This document shows, piece by piece, positions 24,503 through 33,636 of a stretch of DNA of 64,000 nucleotides. The DNA comes from an uncultured Porticoccus sp. (lineage in GTDB: Bacteria > Pseudomonadota > Gammaproteobacteria > Pseudomonadales > Porticoccaceae). Both the position numbers and the translations under genes were made by a program. The stretch spans positions 186,001 through 250,000 of the forward strand of contig CAMYLT010000003.1 in assembly GCA_947259505.1 (NCBI GenBank), read 5' to 3'. Within the stretch, counting starts at the first letter, position 1. Every line of letters starts with the position of its first letter. The notes beneath the pieces are model-generated. The model was not told where the DNA came from, made no database searches, and was given only the letters and a program-made list of their open reading frames with translations.

Positions 24503-27003
24503 TGATGGCCCTGAAACTGTTGTGGCGCAGTTGGCGCGGCGGCCAGTTGGGGCTGATCTTCGGCTCGCTGGTGATGGCGGTGGTGGTGGTGACCTCTGTG
24601 GCATTGCTGGCAGACCGCGTGGAGCGGGCGCTGGTGAAAGAGTCCAGCAATTTTCTGGCGGCAGATGCACAGGTGCGCAGCAGTCGGGAAATGCCATCGC
24701 AATGGCTTGTGGAGGCCTATGACCGGGGGGTGATGACGGCTGAAATGGCGTTGTTCGCCTCGATGGTTTACAGCGGTGACTATAACCACCTCGCTTCGGT
24801 GAAAGCAGTGCAGGATAACTATCCCCTGCGCGGCGTGCTGACACTCTCTGAAACGCCCTTTGCAACAAAACCGGAACAATTTCAGCAGGTGGATCACGGA
24901 CCGCCGCCCGGAGAAGCGTGGGTGGATAGCCGCCTGTTGCCGCTGCTTAACATGAATCTCGGTGATCGCTTGGATGTGGGCGAAGTCAGCCTGCGGGCCA
25001 CCCGTGTCATCGTGGAGGAACCAGACCGCGGGGGCTCTTTTTCTCTCTTCGGTGCACGGGTACTGATGAACTGGGAAGATCTTGCCGCTTCCGGGGTGAT
25101 TCAGCCGGGCAGTCGGGTCAATTATCGGTTGCTGCTGGCGGCGGGCGATGACGATCTGGCTGATTATCTCTCCTGGCTGGAACCCCAGCTGGCCGTGCAC
25201 GACCGGCTGCTGTCGCCAGACGAGGCACAGGCGGGACTGACGGAGACGCTGGCTCAGGGTCGACGCTTTCTGCTCTTGGCGGGCAGCCTTGGCGTGGTGC
25301 TGGCAGGCATTGCACTGGCATTGGCCAGCCGCCATTTCGCGGTGGGACAGACCGCTACGGTAGCACTGTTGAAAAGTTGGGGCGTATCGGCCCGGCGGGT
25401 GCGCGCGTTGTATTGGCAGCAAACCCTGTGGCTCGGGCTGGCCGGTTCCCTGTTAGGTTTGGCGTTGGGGTGGGTGATCCACGAAGTATTGATTGTGTTG
25501 GTGCGGGAATTGTTGCCGGTCAATCTGCCCGCGCCCGGTTGGCGGCCCTGGCTAACGGGGTTGGCCACAGGACTATTGTGTCTATTGGGTTTTGCCCTGC
25601 CAGCACTTTGGCATTTGCCGGCGCTGTCGCCACTGGTGGTATTGCGCAGGGATATGCCGGTGCAACTGGTGGGGGCAATACGGCGATTGCTGATTGGTGT
25701 CGTCGTGGTCGCCGCCATGTTGCTGTGGTACAGCCAGAGTCTCGCGATGACCTTGGCGGTGCTGGGCGGTCTGGCCCTGACTGCCGCAACGGTGATGGGG
25801 CCAGGCTGGTTGTTGTTGCGTCTGCTGCGCCATTTGGGTAATCGGGCGGGCAGCGTCTGGCGCCTGGCACTTGGCAATTTGTGGCGGCGGCGGGTGCAGA
25901 GTCTGGTGTTGCTGGCGGGGTTTGCCAGTGCCATGGCTATCCTGATGACGTTGGTGATGATCCGCACTTCCCTGCTGGAAGAGTGGCGCTGGCAACTGGC
26001 GGAGGATGCGCCGAATCATTTTCTGGTCAATGTGGCGCCCCACGAGCTGGCTGGAGTGGAAAAATTGCTGGCGGATAACCAGCTCCAGAGTGTTGGCTGG
26101 TACGCCATGGTGCGTGGGCGCATTACCCTGATAGACGGACAGCCACCGTCGGAGGAGCTGGTGGACAGCAACGAGGCACTGCGTCGGGAGCTGAACCTTA
26201 GCTGGAGCAGCCAGTTGCCGGAGGGCAATGTGGTGGAGTGGGGCGCGTGGTGGGATCAACTGGGTGATTTTTCTGGCCGTTATGGTGAAAACGTTGCACC
26301 GGTCTCCATTGAGCAGGACCTGGCTGAAGAGATTGGCGTGACCTTGGGCAGTCGTCTTACCTTTAACGTGGGGGGGCTTACCTTTGAAGGACTGGTTACC
26401 AGTATTCGCAGCCTTAACTGGGACACCATGACGCCCAACTTTTATATCCTGTTTCCTGAGGGTTACCTGGAAAAATTTCCGCGCATTTTTATGACCAGTT
26501 TGTATTTGCCTCAAGACCAGAAACCCTTCGTTAATGAATTGCTCCGAGAATACCCCACGGTGCTGGTGATCGAACTGGATATGGTGATTGACCGCATTCG
26601 TACCATGGTGTCACAGGTGACCCACGGACTGGAGTTGATGACGTTACTCATTCTGGGTTGCGGCGTACTGGTGATGCTGTCGGCGGTGAAGCTGTCCATG
26701 GGTGAGCGCTTACAGGAAAGTGCCATTTTGAGAACTTTGGGCAGTACCGGGCGGCGTATTCTGGCCGTTCAGTCACTGGAATTTGGCGCACTGGGGGCGC
26801 TGTCCGGTCTGCTGGCGGCCAGCGGTGCGGAACTGGCGTTGTTTTTGTTGCAGCGCAGAATGTTCGAGGCCCCGTTTGAACTGCACTGGGCATTGTGGGC
26901 TTGCGGGCCACTACTCGGTGCGCTGCTGGTGGGAGCATTGGGCGTGCTCTACACTCGGCAGTCGGTGACCAGACCACCGTTGCAGGTGTTGTCAGGACTC
27001 TAA
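24502..27003 (+). CDS. ybbP: ABC transporter permease, YbbP-type
   Basis: This 833-residue protein is an inner-membrane permease with FtsX-like domains. Hydrophobic segments occur at the N terminus (LIFGSLVMAVVVVTSVALLA), in several clusters between about residues 255 and 490, and in a final FtsX-type group (LELMTLLILGCGVLVMLSAV; LSGLLAASGAELALFLL; WACGPLLGALLVGALGVLY). Two large periplasmic regions lie between them (about 45-250 and 500-690). The size and order match YbbP, partner of YbbA. The substrate is unknown; lipid or fatty-acid handling is an inference from the neighbouring tesA. A CueR-type promoter for the next operon begins about 50 bases after its end. Confidence 0.9.
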   Translation: MMALKLLWRSWRGGQLGLIFGSLVMAVVVVTSVALLADRVERALVKESSNFLAADAQVRSSREMPSQWLVEAYDRGVMTAEMALFASMVYSGDYNHLASVKAVQDNYPLRGVLTLSETPFATKPEQFQQVDHGPPPGEAWVDSRLLPLLNMNLGDRLDVGEVSLRATRVIVEEPDRGGSFSLFGARVLMNWEDLAASGVIQPGSRVNYRLLLAAGDDDLADYLSWLEPQLAVHDRLLSPDEAQAGLTETLAQGRRFLLLAGSLGVVLAGIALALASRHFAVGQTATVALLKSWGVSARRVRALYWQQTLWLGLAGSLLGLALGWVIHEVLIVLVRELLPVNLPAPGWRPWLTGLATGLLCLLGFALPALWHLPALSPLVVLRRDMPVQLVGAIRRLLIGVVVVAAMLLWYSQSLAMTLAVLGGLALTAATVMGPGWLLLRLLRHLGNRAGSVWRLALGNLWRRRVQSLVLLAGFASAMAILMTLVMIRTSLLEEWRWQLAEDAPNHFLVNVAPHELAGVEKLLADNQLQSVGWYAMVRGRITLIDGQPPSEELVDSNEALRRELNLSWSSQLPEGNVVEWGAWWDQLGDFSGRYGENVAPVSIEQDLAEEIGVTLGSRLTFNVGGLTFEGLVTSIRSLNWDTMTPNFYILFPEGYLEKFPRIFMTSLYLPQDQKPFVNELLREYPTVLVIELDMVIDRIRTMVSQVTHGLELMTLLILGCGVLVMLSAVKLSMGERLQESAILRTLGSTGRRILAVQSLEFGALGALSGLLAASGAELALFLLQRRMFEAPFELHWALWACGPLLGALLVGALGVLYTRQSVTRPPLQVLSGL

Positions 27004-27053
27004 CCCAACCCTCGGCGCGGTAATTGACTACACTCAAATGTAAGGGCAAAAGG

Positions 27054-27084
27054 TTGACCCTCCACCCGGTGTAAGGTTTATAGT
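27054..27084 (+). promoter_or_regulatory. MerR/CueR-type promoter of the copper efflux operon
   Basis: A TTGACC -35 box (27054-27059) and TATAGT -10 box (27079-27084) are separated by 19 bp, the overlong spacer that MerR-family activators untwist. The spacer region carries an imperfect dyad with arms ACCCTCCA and TGTAAGGT around CCCGG, close to CueR operators. A CueR gene lies in the same cluster at 33236. Transcription is expected to start near 27091-27092. Confidence 0.8.
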
Positions 27085-27091
27085 GATTCCC

Positions 27092-27469
27092 GTGAAAAAG
27101 ATCGCCTCCAAATATCGCAAAGCGGTTGCCCTCCTGTTGATGGGGTGGCTGTTGTTGTGCGGTCTGATGCCACTACTGCACAGCCAGCCGGTTGATCCGA
27201 TGGTAGACCAGCATGCTAGCCATCACATGATGGCGGGGCACCATGGTGAGGTGGTGGATACTGCCGATGCATCGCACTGCTGCGATGTGCTGCAAGGTCA
27301 TCAACTGCCCGTGCATTACCCGTTCATGGATCTGCTGGCCTTCGCCATTATCGGTTTCCTGCTGTTTTCGCTGGCGACCGTTTTACCCCCACCGCCGAAA
27401 GTTTATTACGCCCCGGTTCCCCCCACCGGGCCTCCCCTGCACCAGCGAAACTGTGTCTGGCTGGATTAA
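27092..27469 (+). CDS. Small His/Met-rich membrane protein at the head of the copper operon
   Basis: I do not recognise a named family. The 125-residue protein has an N-terminal hydrophobic segment (AVALLLMGWLLLCGLM), an exported-looking loop with dense metal ligands (DQHASHHMMAGHHGEVV and HCCDVLQGH, about residues 35-70), a second membrane segment (LLAFAIIGFLLFSLATVL) and a proline-rich tail ending NCVWLD. It is first in an operon with a CusCBA-like pump, which suggests periplasmic copper or silver binding or sensing (inference). A GTG at 27092 is chosen: the GTG at 27083 overlaps the -10 box. The resulting mRNA would be almost or fully leaderless. Confidence 0.65.
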   Translation: MKKIASKYRKAVALLLMGWLLLCGLMPLLHSQPVDPMVDQHASHHMMAGHHGEVVDTADASHCCDVLQGHQLPVHYPFMDLLAFAIIGFLLFSLATVLPPPPKVYYAPVPPTGPPLHQRNCVWLD

Positions 27470-27539
27470 ATAACCTGTAGTTCCTCGCTTTGATTGGTCT
27501 GTTATCAGGCCGATTTCCCTACTGTTTTGAGCGAATACT

Positions 27540-28814
27540 ATGTCCAGGTTAACGAAACAATTTTGTCTGTTTTTTCTGTCTTCCATGACCTCGTGGACGG
27601 TTGCTGCGCAGGTGCTCACCTTGTATCAGGCCGAGCAGATGGCCCTGTCCGAAGACCTCGGGCTGCAAGCACAGGTTGAGCAATCCTCGGCCTTGCGGGA
27701 AGAATCGGCCTTTGCCGCCCAGTTGCCCGATCCGCAACTGATTCTTGCGGGGGCCAATTTGCCGGTGGACACCTGGGATATCGATCAGGAGCCAATGACC
27801 CAGTTAAAGGTCGGTGTCCGCCAGCAATTCCCGGCGGGTGATACCCGTGCGTTACGTCAGCAAAAAGTGACGGCTCAGTCCAGCCAGGTCGATGCCGAGC
27901 GCAGCGATGCCACACTAAAACTGCGCCAGGAGGTGCGTCAGCACTGGCTGAATCTGGCTGGCTGGATACACAGTCGGCAATTGCTGTCGGGTTACCGCCC
28001 AGTGTTTGAGCAGTTGGTGGATGTCACCCTGTCTTTTTACAAGGTTGGCAAGAAACACCAGCAGGACTACCTGCGTGCCAAATTGTTGTTGGGCCAATTG
28101 GATAACCGCCTCTTGGCAGCGGACAAGCAGATCGCCATGGAACGGGCCTGGTTTTCACGCTGGCTCGGTGACGCGGCCTACGGCGAACTGGACAGTGGCT
28201 GGCCGGAGAATTGGGTGGCGCCCACAGCCGGGCCGGTGGCAACGGACCATCCGCGATTATTGGCCAGTGATTACCGGGTGCGCCAGCAGGCTGCACAACT
28301 GGACTTGGCCGGTGAACGCTACAAACCCAACTGGGGGCTGGAATTGAGCTATGCCCGCCGTGAAGCGGATGATATGGCGGGAGATCGTCTGCCGGACTTT
28401 TTCTCTGCCGCCATCACGGTGGACCTGCCGCTGTTTACCGCCAATCGTCAGGATCGCCAGTACCGTGCGGAAGAACACCGCCTTGCGGCCTTGCGGGTGA
28501 GTCGCGCTGATCTGCTCGCGGAAATGAATGCTTCCCTGGCCAGTGGACTTGCTCAAGTGCGCGAATTGCAACGCAGTGTCGTGCTCTACCGGGAACAGCT
28601 ATTGCAGTTGGGGGAGCAACAGGCCGAGGCCGCATTGCAGGCCTACCGCAGCGATGCAGCCGATTTTGCCGATGTGATGCAGTCCTCCAGCGTGCGGCTG
28701 GAGCTGGAACTGGACTACCAGCAAACACTGCAGCGCTATTACCAATCCCTGGCGGGGGTTTACTACCTGCTGCCCGATCAGTCCCCCGTCGGTGAGGATG
28801 CCCATTATGAATAA
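27540..28814 (+). CDS. cusC: Outer-membrane efflux protein (CusC/CzcC-like, TolC family)
   Basis: The 424-residue protein is the outer-membrane channel of a tripartite heavy-metal pump. A signal peptide (FCLFFLSSMTSWTVAAQ) is followed by the TolC-family repeat halves rich in long helices; motifs such as LTLYQAEQMALSEDLGLQAQ and LPDPQLILAGANLP are typical. Its last codons overlap the start of the membrane-fusion gene (8 bases, ...GAATAA with ATGAATAAG inside). The gene symbol reflects operon context with a Cu(I)/Ag(I)-type CusA. Members of this family are poorly conserved, so the channel assignment is firm but the exact subfamily is not. Confidence 0.87.
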   Translation: MSRLTKQFCLFFLSSMTSWTVAAQVLTLYQAEQMALSEDLGLQAQVEQSSALREESAFAAQLPDPQLILAGANLPVDTWDIDQEPMTQLKVGVRQQFPAGDTRALRQQKVTAQSSQVDAERSDATLKLRQEVRQHWLNLAGWIHSRQLLSGYRPVFEQLVDVTLSFYKVGKKHQQDYLRAKLLLGQLDNRLLAADKQIAMERAWFSRWLGDAAYGELDSGWPENWVAPTAGPVATDHPRLLASDYRVRQQAAQLDLAGERYKPNWGLELSYARREADDMAGDRLPDFFSAAITVDLPLFTANRQDRQYRAEEHRLAALRVSRADLLAEMNASLASGLAQVRELQRSVVLYREQLLQLGEQQAEAALQAYRSDAADFADVMQSSSVRLELELDYQQTLQRYYQSLAGVYYLLPDQSPVGEDAHYE

Positions 28815-30030
28815 GCTATGGATGTTGATTGTTGCCGTGCTGGCAGTGCTGGTTGGTTACTGGCTGGGCGGCGGCTTTGGCCAGCAGGACATGCGGTCAA
28901 CTGAGCCGGTCGCTGAGTCGGCCATTGAACAAGCCCCGCTCTATTGGGTCGCCCCCATGGACCCCAACTTTCGCAGGGATCAGCCCGGTAAATCGCCGAT
29001 GGGTATGGACCTGGTGCCGGTCTACGAAGCGCCGGAGGGCGATGTGCGCATCAACCCTGCCGTGGAACAGAATATGGGTGTGCGAACCAGTCCGGTGAGG
29101 CTGGAGCCGATGACTCGTCAAATTCTCACGGTGGGTTACATCCAGTTGGATGAAGAACAACTTAGCCACGTGCACACCCGCGTGGAGGGATGGGTGGAGC
29201 GGCTGGCGGTATCGAGTGTCGGCGACCGGGTTAAGCAGGGTGATCCGTTGTTTGCGTTGTACTCCCCGGCTCTGGTCAACGTTCAGGAAGATTATCTGGC
29301 GGCGCTGCGCAGCAAAAGCCGTGCTTTGATCGATGCCTCCCGCCAGCGCTTGTTGTCTCTGGGGCTGGATGCCGGACATATCGCGGCGCTGGATAAAAGT
29401 GGTCGTGCCCAACAGACGCTTTTGTTTACGGCCCCGCGCAGCGGCATCCTCACCGGACTCAATGTGCGCGAGGGTATGTATGTGACCCCATCACTGGAGA
29501 TGATGGCCATTGGCCGACTGGACAGTGTTTGGGTGATTGCCGAGGTGTTCGAGCGCCAGGCGGGCTGGCTGGCGCCGGGCCAGCCGGTGGTGATGACACT
29601 GGCGAGCTATCCCGGTGAAGTCTGGTCCGGGCAGGTGGAGTACATCTATCCGGAGCTGAATGAGATGACCCGCACCACCCAGTTGCGCATCCGTTTTGAT
29701 AATGCCGATTGGCGGTTGCGGCCCAACATGTACGCACAATTGGACATTCAGGCTGGCGATGGGCAGGCGCGGTTGTCCGTGCCGCGAGAGGCGGTCATCC
29801 GGGGCAGCCGGGAAGATCGCGTGGTAATGCGCATGTCCGAGGGCACTTATCGTTCGGTGCCGGTCAATACCGGTATGGAGAGCGCCGGTCGGGTGGAAAT
29901 TCTCGATGGTCTCCATGAGAACGATGAAGTGGTGGTTTCCGGCCAGTTCCTGATCGATTCCGAATCCAATATCGATGCCGAGCTGGAACGTATGGGTGAA
30001 GGTGGTGAAAGCCACTCTCACCAGCACTGA
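28807..30030 (+). CDS. cusB: Efflux periplasmic adaptor subunit (CusB-like)
   Basis: This 407-residue adaptor links the RND pump to the outer-membrane channel. Seen: an N-terminal membrane anchor (MLIVAVLAVLVGYWLGGGFG), a heavy-metal-binding-type motif YWVAPMDPNFRRDQPGK followed by MGMDLVPVYE (about residues 42-71), the lipoyl/barrel-sandwich region VEGWVERLAVSSVGDRVKQG, and a C-terminal MP domain. In the metal motif the usual Cys residues are replaced and Met remains, fitting Cu(I) or Ag(I). The ATG at 28807, with GAGG 9 bases upstream, is preferred to in-frame GTG and ATG codons at 28792 and 28798. Confidence 0.9.
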   Translation: MNKLWMLIVAVLAVLVGYWLGGGFGQQDMRSTEPVAESAIEQAPLYWVAPMDPNFRRDQPGKSPMGMDLVPVYEAPEGDVRINPAVEQNMGVRTSPVRLEPMTRQILTVGYIQLDEEQLSHVHTRVEGWVERLAVSSVGDRVKQGDPLFALYSPALVNVQEDYLAALRSKSRALIDASRQRLLSLGLDAGHIAALDKSGRAQQTLLFTAPRSGILTGLNVREGMYVTPSLEMMAIGRLDSVWVIAEVFERQAGWLAPGQPVVMTLASYPGEVWSGQVEYIYPELNEMTRTTQLRIRFDNADWRLRPNMYAQLDIQAGDGQARLSVPREAVIRGSREDRVVMRMSEGTYRSVPVNTGMESAGRVEILDGLHENDEVVVSGQFLIDSESNIDAELERMGEGGESHSHQH

Positions 30031-30040
30031 GGGGGCCATC

Positions 30041-33000
30041 ATGATCAATCGCATTATCAGCTGGTCCTTGCAGAACCCGATCCTCGTATTGTTGATGGCG
30101 GTAATACTGTCTGTTGCTGGCCTTTATTCCCTGCGCCACACGCCAGTGGATGCCATTCCCGACTTGTCCGATGTACAGGTCATCATCAAGACCCGTTTTC
30201 CGGGGCAGGCACCCCAAGTGGTGCAGGATCAGGTGACCTATCCCCTGACCACGGCCATGTTGTCAGTGCCCAAGGCAGTGACGGTGCGGGGCTACTCCTT
30301 CTTTGGTGACTCCTACGTTTATGTGATTTTCGAGGATGGCACCGACCTCTATTGGGCGCGCTCCCGGGTGCTGGAATACCTGAGTCAGGTTGCCGGGGAT
30401 ATGCCGGCGGGCGTCAAACCCCAGCTCGGACCGGACGCCACCGGGGTGGGTTGGGTCTACGCCTATGCGCTGGTGGATCGCAGCGGCAAGCACGATCTGG
30501 CACAGCTGCGCAGTCTGCAGGATTGGTTTCTCAAATATGAGTTGCAGACCGTGCCGGGGGTATCCGAGATCGCCACCGTAGGCGGTATGGTGCGGCAGTA
30601 TCAGGTGGTGGTGGACCCCAACAAGCTGCGTGCCTACGACCTGCCGCTGTCCCATATCAGCAATGCCATCCAGCATGCCAATCAGGAGGTGGGGGCGTCG
30701 GTGGTGGAGATGGCGGAAGCGGAATATATGGTGCGCGCCAGTGGCTATTTACAGGGCGTGAAGGATATCGCGCAGATACCCCTGGGCCTGAATGACCGGG
30801 GTACGCCCCTGACCCTGGGGGATGTTGCGGATATTTCGGTGGGACCACAACTGCGCCGCGGCGTGGCCGACCTCAATGGTGAGGGTGAGGTGGTCGGCGG
30901 TATTGTGGTGATGCGTTTTGGCGAGAGCGCCCAGAAAACCATCGCTGGTGTAAAGGGCAAGCTCGAATCGTTGAAAGCCAGCCTGCCGGAAGGGGTGGAG
31001 TTTGTCACCACCTACGATCGCTCGTCGCTGATCGAACGGGCTACCGACAACCTGTATAAAAAACTGTTCGAGGAATTCCTCGCGGTGACGGTGATCTGTG
31101 CGCTGTTCCTGTATCACTTTCGCTCGGCACTGGTGGTGATTTTCAGCCTGCCGGTGGGCATTCTGGTGGCGTTTACGGTGATGCACCAGCAGGGGCTGAA
31201 CGCCAATATCATGTCTCTGGGGGGCATCGCCATTGCCATCGGTGCCATGGTCGATGGCGCCATTGTGATGATCGAGAATGTCCACAAACACCTGGAACAG
31301 AGCGATGAGGATACCGACCGCTGGGAGCTGGTGCGCAATGCCACTATGGAAGTCGGCAAGCCACTATTCTTCTCGTTATTGGTGATTACTCTTAGTTTTC
31401 TGCCGGTATTTACCCTTGAAGCGCAGGAAGGGCGGCTGTTTGCACCGCTGGCATTTACCAAGACCTATGCCATGGCGGCCGCCGCGGGTTTGTCGATCAC
31501 GCTGGTGCCGGTGTTGATGGGCTATCTGATACGCGGGCGGGTCTTGCCGGAGCAGCACAACCCCTTGAACAGGGTGTTGGCAGCGGCCTATCGGCCGGTG
31601 ATTCAGTGGGTGTTGGGGCACACCAAAACGGTATTGGTCGGAGCCTTGATCCTACTGATGCTCGGCGCGTGGCCTGTTACCCGACTCGGCAGCGAATTTA
31701 TGCCACCGCTAGATGAGGGCGACCTGATGTATATGCCCACCACCTATGCCGGTATTTCCATCGGCAAGGCGCGTCAATTGTTGCAGCAGACCGACAAACT
31801 GATTAGCACGGTGCCTGAGGTGGAGACGGTGTTTGGCAAGGTGGGGAGGGCAGAGACGGCCACCGATCCGGCGCCGCTCACCATGATCGAGACCTTTGTG
31901 AAATTAAAGCCCCGAGAGCAATGGCGGCCGGGACTTACTCCCGAAGCACTGCGGCAGGAACTGGACAGCCTGATTAGCTTCCCCGGCCTGACCAATGCCT
32001 GGGTGATGCCCATCAAAACCCGCATCGATATGCTGGCCACCGGTATCAAGACCCCTGTTGGGGTGAAGGTGTCCGGTCCGGATCTGGCGGAGATTGAACG
32101 GATCGGCAAGCAATTGGAACAGGTGTTGCCGCAGGTGGCGGGCACGGCGTCGGTTTATTCCGAGCGGGTCGCTGGGGGCCGCTACATCAAGATTGATATC
32201 GACCGCCAGCAGGCGGCCCGCTATGGCCTCAACATAGATGATGTGCAGGGGGTGGTGCGTACCGCCGTAGGTGGCATGAATGTTACCGAGACCGTTGAGG
32301 GACAGGAACGCTATCCGGTCAATTTGCGCTATCCGCAAAACTACCGGGGTTCGGTGGAACAGTTGCGGCTGTTGCCATTGGTGACCGGTATGAACCAACG
32401 CATTGCCCTGGCTGACGTGGCCAAGATCTATGTGGCTGATGGACCGCCGGCGATCAAGAGTGAAAATGCCCGGCTCAACGGCTGGACCTTTGTGGATATC
32501 AGCGACCGCGACCTGGGGTCCTATGTGGCCGAGGCCCAGCGGGTGGTGCGTGAGCAGGTGGTGCTGCCGCCCGGGTATTCCATCAACTGGTCTGGTCAGT
32601 ATGAATACCTGCTGAGGGCCAAGGACCGCCTGGCAACGGTAGTACCGCTGACACTGCTGATCATTATGGGGCTGCTGTACCTCAATTTTCGCAGCCTGTT
32701 TGAGGTGCTGGTGATTATGGGCACGATTCCCTTCGCGCTGCTCGGTGGTTTCTGGCTGATGTATTGGCTGGGTTACGACCTGTCCGTGGCCGTAGGTGTT
32801 GGCTTCATTGCTCTGGCGGGGGTGGCCGTGGAGATCGGTGTGCTGATGCTGGTGTACATCAATCAGTCCTGCCGGCGTCGCCGCGAGGGGCTGACTGCTG
32901 ATGGCCGGGAGTTTGGCTATGCGGATTTGGAAGCAGCGGTATTTGATGGTGCCCGGCAGCGGGTGCGACCCATTATGATGACTTTTTCTGCCATCGTAGC

Positions 33001-33184
33001 CGGTCTGGTGCCGATTATGCTGGGCGGTGGCGCAGGCGCGGAGGTGATGCAGCGCATCGCCGGGCCGATGATCGGCGGTATGCTGACCACGCTGGTGCTG
33101 ACACTGTTGGTGATTCCGGCCTGCTATCTGTTCTGGAAGGGCAAGGGGTTGCAAAGGAGGCCGATATCAACATCCCTGCCTTGA
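30041..33184 (+). CDS. cusA: Heavy-metal RND efflux pump, Cu(I)/Ag(I) type (CusA-like)
   Basis: The 1047-residue pump exports monovalent copper or silver using the proton gradient. Twelve membrane segments and two periplasmic loops are visible. The HME-RND signature with charged residues is seen in AIGAMVDGAIVMIENVHKHL. The three Met residues that form the Cu(I)/Ag(I) site in E. coli CusA are conserved in DLMYMPTTY, PLTMIET and RIDMLATGIKT, which supports monovalent metal specificity. The ATG at 30041 is preceded by GAGGGGG; the frame remains open upstream only through the cusB end. Its stop codon overlaps the -35 box of the cueR promoter. Confidence 0.95.
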   Translation: MINRIISWSLQNPILVLLMAVILSVAGLYSLRHTPVDAIPDLSDVQVIIKTRFPGQAPQVVQDQVTYPLTTAMLSVPKAVTVRGYSFFGDSYVYVIFEDGTDLYWARSRVLEYLSQVAGDMPAGVKPQLGPDATGVGWVYAYALVDRSGKHDLAQLRSLQDWFLKYELQTVPGVSEIATVGGMVRQYQVVVDPNKLRAYDLPLSHISNAIQHANQEVGASVVEMAEAEYMVRASGYLQGVKDIAQIPLGLNDRGTPLTLGDVADISVGPQLRRGVADLNGEGEVVGGIVVMRFGESAQKTIAGVKGKLESLKASLPEGVEFVTTYDRSSLIERATDNLYKKLFEEFLAVTVICALFLYHFRSALVVIFSLPVGILVAFTVMHQQGLNANIMSLGGIAIAIGAMVDGAIVMIENVHKHLEQSDEDTDRWELVRNATMEVGKPLFFSLLVITLSFLPVFTLEAQEGRLFAPLAFTKTYAMAAAAGLSITLVPVLMGYLIRGRVLPEQHNPLNRVLAAAYRPVIQWVLGHTKTVLVGALILLMLGAWPVTRLGSEFMPPLDEGDLMYMPTTYAGISIGKARQLLQQTDKLISTVPEVETVFGKVGRAETATDPAPLTMIETFVKLKPREQWRPGLTPEALRQELDSLISFPGLTNAWVMPIKTRIDMLATGIKTPVGVKVSGPDLAEIERIGKQLEQVLPQVAGTASVYSERVAGGRYIKIDIDRQQAARYGLNIDDVQGVVRTAVGGMNVTETVEGQERYPVNLRYPQNYRGSVEQLRLLPLVTGMNQRIALADVAKIYVADGPPAIKSENARLNGWTFVDISDRDLGSYVAEAQRVVREQVVLPPGYSINWSGQYEYLLRAKDRLATVVPLTLLIIMGLLYLNFRSLFEVLVIMGTIPFALLGGFWLMYWLGYDLSVAVGVGFIALAGVAVEIGVLMLVYINQSCRRRREGLTADGREFGYADLEAAVFDGARQRVRPIMMTFSAIVAGLVPIMLGGGAGAEVMQRIAGPMIGGMLTTLVLTLLVIPACYLFWKGKGLQRRPISTSLP

Positions 33185-33211
33185 CCTTATAGTAAGTATA
33201 AGGTTTATGCT
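33181..33211 (+). promoter_or_regulatory. MerR-type promoter of cueR with perfect dyad
   Basis: TTGACC (33181-33186) and TATGCT (33206-33211) flank a 19-bp spacer. The operator arms ACCTTATA (33184-33191) and TATAAGGT (33197-33204) are perfect inverted repeats around GTAAG. It lies directly in front of cueR and overlaps the last codons of cusA, so the regulator probably controls its own gene and the permease behind it. Confidence 0.85.
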
Positions 33212-33235
33212 TGGGTAAAAGGTGTGGGGGTGACC

Positions 33236-33631
33236 ATGAAAATCAGTGAAGTGGCCGGTCAAACGGGCCTTGATGCCAAGACAATCCGTTATTACGAGAG
33301 CATTGGTTTGGTCGATTCACCGCGGAGGCTGGACAATGGTTACCGCGATTACAGTGAAAAGAACATTCGCCAGTTGTGGTTTTTACGGCATGCCCGACAG
33401 TTCGGCTTTTCCATCGACGAGTGTCGGTTATTGCTGGCGCTGTGGGCCAATCCCCACCGCCGCAGCGCGGAAGTGCACCAACTGGTGGCTGAGAAGGTGC
33501 GGGATATCGACCGCCATATTCGCGAACTGAATGAGATGAAAGACATGCTTGGCACACTGCTCGCGCAGTGTCCGGGCGATGACAGCTCTAACTGTGCCAT
33601 TATCAACAAACTCGCTACCGATTCGGAGTAA
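33236..33631 (+). CDS. cueR: Copper-responsive MerR-family activator CueR
   Basis: CueR senses Cu(I), Ag(I) or Au(I) and activates copper-export promoters. The 131-residue protein has the MerR winged-helix start KISEVAGQTGLDAKTIRYYE, NGYRDYSEKNI, a dimer coiled coil, and the metal loop CPGDDSSNC. Its Cys112 and Cys120 and Ser77 fall at exactly the same numbers as in E. coli CueR, where they define monovalent-metal sensing. The ATG at 33236 with a GGGGG site is preferred to GTG at 33224. A permease gene follows after 5 bases, so both share the promoter at 33181. Confidence 0.94.
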   Translation: MKISEVAGQTGLDAKTIRYYESIGLVDSPRRLDNGYRDYSEKNIRQLWFLRHARQFGFSIDECRLLLALWANPHRRSAEVHQLVAEKVRDIDRHIRELNEMKDMLGTLLAQCPGDDSSNCAIINKLATDSE

Positions 33632-33636
33632 ACCCT

